DNA from: UBA3537 sp965658025
GTDB taxonomy: Bacteria > Bacteroidota > Bacteroidia > Flavobacteriales > Flavobacteriaceae
DNA length: 64,000 nt
NCBI GenBank assembly: GCA_965658025.1
Contig: CBFHQL010000004.1
Span: 62,001 to 126,000, forward strand
Direction of reading: 5' to 3'
Shown here: piece after piece, positions 59,599-64,000 of the stretch
Numbering within the stretch: position 1 is the first letter of the stretch
How the letters are laid out: every line of letters begins with the position of its first letter
Notes under the pieces: generated by a model
The model's database searches: none
Told to the model about the DNA's origin: nothing
The model's input: only the letters and a program-made list of their open reading frames with translations
Made by a program: the position numbers and the translations under genes

Positions 59599-60756
59599 AT
59601 GTCAAAACAAAAACTAGGTGAACGTACCATATGTACCCATACTGGTGCAGTGGAGGACCCTATCTTTCGAGGGGCAGTATCGCCTATATACCTCTCAACA
59701 TCGTACGATTTTATAGATCAGGATCCGAAACGCTATCCCCGCTATTTCAACACTCCTAATCAAGAATTTTTAAGTAAAAAAGTTGCCGCGTTGGAAGATG
59801 CCGAAGCTGGAATGCTTTTTTCGTCAGGAATGGCCGCCATATCAGCCGTCATGTTCACCCTACTAAAATCAGGTGACCATGCCGTAATACAAAACGATAT
59901 CTATGGTGGAACGCGTAATTTTATTGAATCACATTTTAAGTCTTATGGCATAGCGTACAGCTTTACCAAGGATTTATCCTCCAGTTCATTTGAAGCATGT
60001 ATAAGAGAAAATACCAAACTTATTTATGTGGAAACTCCATCGAATCCACTCCTCAAATTAGTTGATTTGTTTGCTGTCGCAAAGCTTGCCAAAACACACA
60101 ACATCACAACGGCCATAGATAATACGTTTGCAACGCCAATCGCACAAAAACCATTGACGCTTGGAATAGATATTGTGATTCATTCGGCTACAAAATATTT
60201 TGGTGGTCATAGCGATATAACAGCTGGTGCGGTTGCTTCATCGCAAGTAATCATCGATCAAATATGGGATTTGGCCAAAGATTTTGGTGGTAACCTTAGT
60301 GACTATTCCGTCTGGCTATTGGAACGTAGTATGAAAACATTAGCCATTCGTGTAAAAGCACAACAAAAGAATGCAAAAAAAATTGCTCGGTTTCTGGAAC
60401 AACACGAAGCCATAAAACATGTGTATTACCCAGGTCTTGCTACGCATGAAAATCACCAATTAGCAAAAATCCAAATGAAAGGATTTGGCGCCATGTTGTC
60501 TTTTGAATTGTCTAATGCATACGATACGGTTTCATTTTTAAAATCATTGCAATTGATCAAGCCCTCTATGAGTTTAGCAGGTGTAGAGAGTACGATGATT
60601 TTGCCCGCCAAAACTTCTCATGCTTTACTTTCAAAAGCAGACCGTAAGGCGCAAGGGATTTCAGATCAATTGATACGTTTTTCTGTTGGGATTGAATCTA
60701 AAAAAGATTTGATTTTTGACATTGAACAAGCATTAAAAAACAGTAAAAACAAATAG
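59599..60756 (+). CDS. PLP-dependent transsulfuration enzyme, cystathionine gamma-synthase-like
   Basis: A 385-residue enzyme of the Cys/Met metabolism family. It has RTICTHTGAVEDPIFRGAVS, PIYLSTSYDF, GMLFSSGMAAISAVMFTLLK, the cofactor-binding YVETPSNPLLKLVDL and AIDNTFATP, the PLP Lys in DIVIHSATKYFGGHSDITAG, and IRFSVGIESKKDLI. It may make cystathionine from O-acetyl or O-succinylhomoserine and cysteine (MetB) or cleave it; sequence alone does not separate these. bshB1 follows after 5 bases, linking cysteine/methionine metabolism to bacillithiol. Another relative is at 44222. Confidence 0.88.
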   Translation: MSKQKLGERTICTHTGAVEDPIFRGAVSPIYLSTSYDFIDQDPKRYPRYFNTPNQEFLSKKVAALEDAEAGMLFSSGMAAISAVMFTLLKSGDHAVIQNDIYGGTRNFIESHFKSYGIAYSFTKDLSSSSFEACIRENTKLIYVETPSNPLLKLVDLFAVAKLAKTHNITTAIDNTFATPIAQKPLTLGIDIVIHSATKYFGGHSDITAGAVASSQVIIDQIWDLAKDFGGNLSDYSVWLLERSMKTLAIRVKAQQKNAKKIARFLEQHEAIKHVYYPGLATHENHQLAKIQMKGFGAMLSFELSNAYDTVSFLKSLQLIKPSMSLAGVESTMILPAKTSHALLSKADRKAQGISDQLIRFSVGIESKKDLIFDIEQALKNSKNK

Positions 60757-60761
60757 AGGTT

Positions 60762-61481
60762 ATGAACGTAGATATTCTTGCATTTGGTGCTCATCCAGAC
60801 GACGTAGAGTTGAGTTGTGGGGGCACACTCCACAAAGCGATTCAAGAGGGTAAAACAGTAGCCATTATAGACCTTACCCGCGGAGAACTTGGAACACGAG
60901 GAAGTGCAGAAATCAGAGCAGAAGAAGCCAATAATGCCTCAAAAATTTTAGGGGTTCATACAAGAGAAAATTTAGAATTCCCCGATGGTTTTGTGTTTAA
61001 TACTAAAGAAAACCAACTCGAAATCATAAAAAAAATACGTCACTACCAGCCAGAGATTGTCTTTTGCAATGCCGTAGAAGACCGCCATACTGATCATGCC
61101 AAATCTTCTGCTTTGGTACGCGATGCTTGTTTTTTGAGTGGGTTGATGAAAATTGAAACTCATGACAGCACTGGCGAACTCCAAAAAGCTTGGCGACCCA
61201 AAGTGGTCTACAGTTATATTCAATGGAAAAATATAACCCCAGACTTTGTGGTAGATATCAGTTCTTCTATTGAGGCGAAAATGGCTGCGGTTGCGGCGTA
61301 TAAATCTCAGTTTTTTGATCCAAAAAGCAAAGCACCTGAAACGCCTATATCGAGCAAAAATTTTATGGATAGTGTCCGCTACAGAGCAGCAGACCTGGGT
61401 CGTTTGGTGCACACAGCCTATGCCGAGGGCTTTACATCTGATCGTCTTTTGGCTGTTGAGTCCATATTTGATTTAAAATAA
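60762..61481 (+). CDS. bshB1: Bacillithiol biosynthesis deacetylase BshB1
   Basis: Zinc deacetylase of the LmbE/PIG-L fold that converts GlcNAc-malate to GlcN-malate in bacillithiol synthesis. The 239-residue protein has the metal motif AHPDD (H11, D13, D14), TRGELGTRGSAEIRAEEA and the second metal site RHTDH (His109, His112), and HYQPEIVFCNAVEDRHTDH as the central segment. Flavobacteria are among the groups known to make bacillithiol. It forms a pair with the cystathionine-synthase-like gene upstream. Confidence 0.93.
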   Translation: MNVDILAFGAHPDDVELSCGGTLHKAIQEGKTVAIIDLTRGELGTRGSAEIRAEEANNASKILGVHTRENLEFPDGFVFNTKENQLEIIKKIRHYQPEIVFCNAVEDRHTDHAKSSALVRDACFLSGLMKIETHDSTGELQKAWRPKVVYSYIQWKNITPDFVVDISSSIEAKMAAVAAYKSQFFDPKSKAPETPISSKNFMDSVRYRAADLGRLVHTAYAEGFTSDRLLAVESIFDLK

Positions 61482-61495
61482 ATTAAAAAAAAATC

Positions 61496-61526
61496 TTTGT
61501 ATAAAATCTTAAATGTGATACATTTG
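61496..61526 (+). promoter_or_regulatory. Perfect -33/-7 promoter of tRNA-His (TTTG-N19-TACATTTG)
   Basis: TTTG at 61496-61499 is followed by exactly 19 bases and TACATTTG at 61519-61526. This is the textbook Bacteroidota promoter. It lies 24 bases before the tRNA. Confidence 0.75.
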
Positions 61527-61550
61527 CATGCGCATTTTTATGTGCAAAAT

Positions 61551-61628
61551 GGTGGTTGTAGCTCAGTTGGTTAGAGCGCCTGATTGTGGTTCAGGAGGTC
61601 GTCGGTTCGAGACCGATCTTCCACCCCA
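61551..61628 (+). tRNA. tRNA-His (anticodon GTG)
   Basis: The sequence folds as a tRNA: D-arm GCTC...GAGC, anticodon stem CCTGA/TCAGG around loop TTGTGGT (anticodon GTG), T-arm GTCGG/CCGAT around TTCGAGA, and CCA encoded at 61626-61628. An extra G (-1) at 61551 opposite the discriminator C is the tRNA-His identity mark. The acceptor stem GTGGTTG/CTTCCAC has two adjacent U-U mismatches (positions 5-68 and 6-67). A promoter and a terminator flank it. Confidence 0.95.
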
Positions 61629-61632
61629 AAAG

Positions 61633-61664
61633 AAAAAGCTTCTCTATTGTAGAGAAGCTTTTTT
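61633..61664. terminator. Terminator of tRNA-His and the M28 peptidase gene
   Basis: AAAAAGCTTCTCTA and TAGAGAAGCTTTTT form a 14-bp stem with a 3-base loop. A-tracts and T-tracts on both sides allow termination in both directions, between the tRNA and the converging peptidase gene. Confidence 0.88.
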
Positions 61665-61681
61665 GGTTTTATTAATTGTTT

Positions 61682-63196
61682 CTACTTAAAAACTTTATCG
61701 ACGATAATGCGGTCTTTTCTGTTGGCAAGTTCCCAGGCAGTATAAAAAATCAATCGCGCTCTATTTTCCAATAAATCGTATTCAATTTTGTCTGGCGTAT
61801 CGGTTGCTTTGTGGTAATCGGCGTGTGTGCCATTGAAATAGAAGATGACAGGAATGTTATTTTTTGCAAAATTGTAGTGGTCAGAACGATAATAAAAACG
61901 ATTAGGATCATTTTCATCGTTGTACGTGTAATCTAGTTCTACATTGGTATATTGTTTATTAACCTCTTCAGACAATTCGTGAAGCTCTGTACTCAATTTA
62001 TCACTTCCAATAAGATAAATATAATTGCGTCTCCCTTTTTTTCGTTTAGGATCTGTTCTTCCAATCATGTCAATATTAAGGTTTGCCACCGTGTTTTTCA
62101 GAGGAACAATAGGGTCAAAATCGGTGTAATATTGAGAACCTAAAAGCCCTTTTTCTTCTGCAGTGACATGCAAAAATACGATTGAACGTTTTGGGCCTTG
62201 ACCATTGTCAACGGCAGTTTTGAAAGCTTTTGCGATTTCTAGAATAGCAATGGTTCCTGAACCATCGTCGTCGGCGCCATTAAATACCTCCCCATCGTGC
62301 ATGCCCACGTGGTCGAGATGCGCAGAAAGAATAATGTATTCCTCTGGTTTTTCACTACCAGGGATTATAGCCACAACGTTTTCTGAAGAAATGGGCTCAG
62401 AAGCGTTGCTGTAGGAAATAGAAATGGCCTTCTCGAAGGTTCCGTTGGTCTTTTGTATGAGTTGAGCTCCCATATCATCTCCTGCCAAGAAGCCATAAAA
62501 CGATTCCGTATCCACATCGAGTGCTAAATTGCTTTCGCCACCGCGTTTTTCAACGGCCTTATAATAGGACGAATAACGCTTAAACATTGGTTGATCAATC
62601 AAAATAAAAGCTTTTGCACCCAATTCTTTTGCGAGATTGCGTTTGGAACTTAACGATTGTCGGCCATTGGACCACTTCGAAATGTCTTTGGTTCCAGAAA
62701 CAATATAATTTCCATTGTCGTCTTTGGGCTCACCAAATACTGCTACAACCACTTTGTCTTTAACGTCTAAATTTTCGTAGTCATTATAAAGGTCACTTTT
62801 TATTCCATAGCCCACAAAAACAATCTCATTAGCTTCAATAGTTGTTGACGCTCCAGATGAAACCGCAATAAAATCATCATAATAATCGTAAGCGGTTCCT
62901 TCAATAGTAATGCTTACTTTTGGGGTTTTCATCAGTTTGAGTGGAACATTTTGAAAATAATCGCCATTGGCCTGTGCTGGAGCAATCCCTAAAGAGAGGT
63001 ATGTATTCTTTAGATATTCAACGGCTTTTTTCTCGCCCTCTGTTCCTGCTTCTCTACCTTGAAATTCATCTGAAGAATAGACAAAGAGTTTTTCTTTGAG
63101 TTCATTTGCGTTGATTTTATCGACGTATTTAGCAGGGTCTTGAGCAAAAATTGTGACTGAAAAGCATACAGCATACAGTATAAAGTTAAGTTTCAT
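61682..63196 (-). CDS. Secreted M28-family zinc metallopeptidase
   Basis: A 504-residue exported peptidase, signal peptide MKLNFILYAVCFSVTIFAQ. It has an N-terminal part with a PA-domain insertion (about residues 120-250, VGYGIKSDLYNDYENLDV, KVVVAVFGEP, and FILIDQPMF) and the M28 catalytic core with ILSAHLDHVGMHDG (zinc His), FNGADDDGSGTIAILEIAKA (zinc Asp), FLHVTAEEKGLLGSQYYT (catalytic Glu pair) and NLNIDMIGR, then a late zinc His in RSDHYNFAKNNIPVIFY. It likely acts as an aminopeptidase in the periplasm or outside. Its stop lies just beyond the shared terminator. Confidence 0.93.
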   Translation of the reverse strand: MKLNFILYAVCFSVTIFAQDPAKYVDKINANELKEKLFVYSSDEFQGREAGTEGEKKAVEYLKNTYLSLGIAPAQANGDYFQNVPLKLMKTPKVSITIEGTAYDYYDDFIAVSSGASTTIEANEIVFVGYGIKSDLYNDYENLDVKDKVVVAVFGEPKDDNGNYIVSGTKDISKWSNGRQSLSSKRNLAKELGAKAFILIDQPMFKRYSSYYKAVEKRGGESNLALDVDTESFYGFLAGDDMGAQLIQKTNGTFEKAISISYSNASEPISSENVVAIIPGSEKPEEYIILSAHLDHVGMHDGEVFNGADDDGSGTIAILEIAKAFKTAVDNGQGPKRSIVFLHVTAEEKGLLGSQYYTDFDPIVPLKNTVANLNIDMIGRTDPKRKKGRRNYIYLIGSDKLSTELHELSEEVNKQYTNVELDYTYNDENDPNRFYYRSDHYNFAKNNIPVIFYFNGTHADYHKATDTPDKIEYDLLENRARLIFYTAWELANRKDRIIVDKVFK

Positions 63197-63395
63197 AAGT
63201 AAAATATTTTTAATGTGGATATTCCGATTTAGTGCAAATTTCGATTATTTATCCCAATTATTGGTAAAATTAAGTTAAAAAACATGACGTGGAGGAATTT
63301 CAGCTCTACTTCTTAAAAAATCCATAAAGTGCACGATTTTATCGTTGAAATTTAAAAAAAATTGAATTTTATGCCAATGCGTAAATTATTTTGTA

Positions 63396-63403
63396 TAGCT
63401 TTG
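63396..63403 (+). promoter_or_regulatory. -7 promoter element (TAGCTTTG) of the porin gene
   Basis: TAGCTTTG matches TAnnTTTG, 34 bases before the ATG at 63438. A TTG lies about 31 bases upstream, too far for a good -33 box. Confidence 0.45.
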
Positions 63404-63437
63404 TGCTATTAATCATAAACAAAAAAATAAATTAATT

Positions 63438-64000
63438 ATGAAAAAATTAATTACTTTAATGTCTCTAGCCGTTGTTGGTTTAGCATTCGGTCAAGAGGAA
63501 GAACAAGCTTCTAAGTTTAACGTATCAGGTTCTGTTGATGCTTATTACTCAAACAGTTTGAATGGTCCTAATGACCAAACAACTATTGTTACAGATCCTG
63601 TCACTGGTGATGTTTTAGGTTTTACTGCACCACCAAGTGCTTTAATGGGAAATGACGATCGTGCATTTTCAGGGGCTAATGCAAATGTCAAATTTTCTTA
63701 TGAAGGAGAAAAAGTTGGTTTTGTAGCCGATTTAGCTTACGGTCCAAGAGCTGATGCTCAATTCAGTGATTTCGGAGTTGTAAATGAGGCATACATGTAT
63801 TGGAACGCCTCTGAGAAAGTTACCCTTATGATGGGTCGTTGGAACTCATGGATGGGTTATGAGAATTTTGCTGCAGCGGATAATTTCCACTACAGTTATT
63901 CTCACCAATATACATTTGGACCAAGAAACTTTAATGGTTTCGCAATTCAATATGAGCTTGGAAATGATTTCGGATTGGGTGTTGCTGTGATGAACCCTGT
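63438..64000 (+). CDS. Outer-membrane beta-barrel porin (OmpL/BBP2-like), 3' end outside window
   Basis: About 187 residues are visible from the ATG at 63438. A signal peptide (MKKLITLMSLAVVGLAFGQ) is followed by KFNVSGSVDAYYSNSLNGP, then FSGANANVKFSYEGEKVGF and VADLAYGPRADAQFSDFG, and later VNEAYMYWNASEKVTLMMGR and WNSWMGYENFAAADNFHYSY. The amphipathic alternating strands and short turns are those of a BBP2/OmpL-like porin. The frame continues to base 64000 without a stop. It is preceded by a 241-base intergenic region with an A/T-rich leader, suggesting strong expression. Substrate unknown. Confidence 0.85.
   Translation, partial: MKKLITLMSLAVVGLAFGQEEEQASKFNVSGSVDAYYSNSLNGPNDQTTIVTDPVTGDVLGFTAPPSALMGNDDRAFSGANANVKFSYEGEKVGFVADLAYGPRADAQFSDFGVVNEAYMYWNASEKVTLMMGRWNSWMGYENFAAADNFHYSYSHQYTFGPRNFNGFAIQYELGNDFGLGVAVMNP

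Overview
This window is a stretch of a low-GC Bacteroidota chromosome, almost certainly from the family Flavobacteriaceae. The evidence is the gene content: GldI-type gliding-motility lipoprotein, BshB1 of bacillithiol synthesis, fused ResB-CcsA cytochrome c biogenesis protein, DUF3810, DUF5683, WbqC-like protein, large Bacteroidota-type signal peptidase I and split methylmalonyl-CoA mutase. Many starts are also preceded by the Bacteroidota -7 promoter element TAnnTTTG, and Shine-Dalgarno sequences are scarce. The species cannot be named from the sequence. Most of the window is ordinary housekeeping chromosome. I see no insertion sequence, prophage, CRISPR array or rRNA operon, and one tRNA gene (tRNA-His).

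Layout. 1-9.97 kb: (p)ppGpp synthetase/hydrolase (cut by the window edge), a TrmH/SpoU methyltransferase, a secreted amidohydrolase pair, a DUF3810 membrane protein and PepD. 9.97-12.43 kb: an AT-rich accessory island with two paralogous zinc-ribbon membrane proteins, a small glycine-rich bacteriocin-like peptide, remnants of a further zinc-ribbon/peptide unit, a SpoIIM/DUF95-like membrane protein and another membrane protein. This is the best candidate for an undescribed system. 12.5-17.5 kb: peptidyl-prolyl isomerases (one a cyclophilin-FKBP fusion, the other GldI), NrnA-like DHH phosphoesterase, Ndk, DUF721, RecF. 17.7-23.9 kb: TPR protein, RibH, two small membrane proteins, MutL, two rhomboid proteases, an EEP-family hydrolase. 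23.9-34.8 kb, all minus strand: WbqC-like protein, LepB, DapB, DUF5683, ParB, ParA, a second ParA with an extra C-terminal domain, both methylmalonyl-CoA mutase subunits, FtsB/DivIC-like protein, uridine kinase.

34.9-47.5 kb: TrxB, PheT, an OmpA-type lipoprotein, a glycosyltransferase, a stand-alone HsdR N-terminal domain protein, HolA, a polyphosphate-glucokinase-like ROK kinase, a YdjM-type membrane protein, a methionine gamma-lyase-like enzyme divergent from an Lrp/AsnC regulator, and LpdA. 47.7-59.2 kb: ECF sigma factor, DEAD-box-type helicase (motif II is DEVD), PabB, TilS, YheT-like hydrolase, Maf, KdsC, a DUF2520 protein, CcsBA, a HAD phosphatase. 59.3-64 kb: two tiny overlapping membrane-protein ORFs, a cystathionine gamma-synthase-like enzyme, BshB1, tRNA-His, an M28 peptidase and the start of an outer-membrane porin cut by the window edge.

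Genes that work together include ParA/ParB (chromosome segregation), MutA/MutB (propionate/succinyl-CoA interconversion), the PLP enzyme with its divergent Lrp regulator (probable amino-acid-responsive control), RibH with its conserved small neighbours, the sulfur-linked enzymes MetB-like and BshB1, and the secreted folding and degradation proteins (PPIases, signal peptidase, amidohydrolases, M28 peptidase) that serve the cell envelope.
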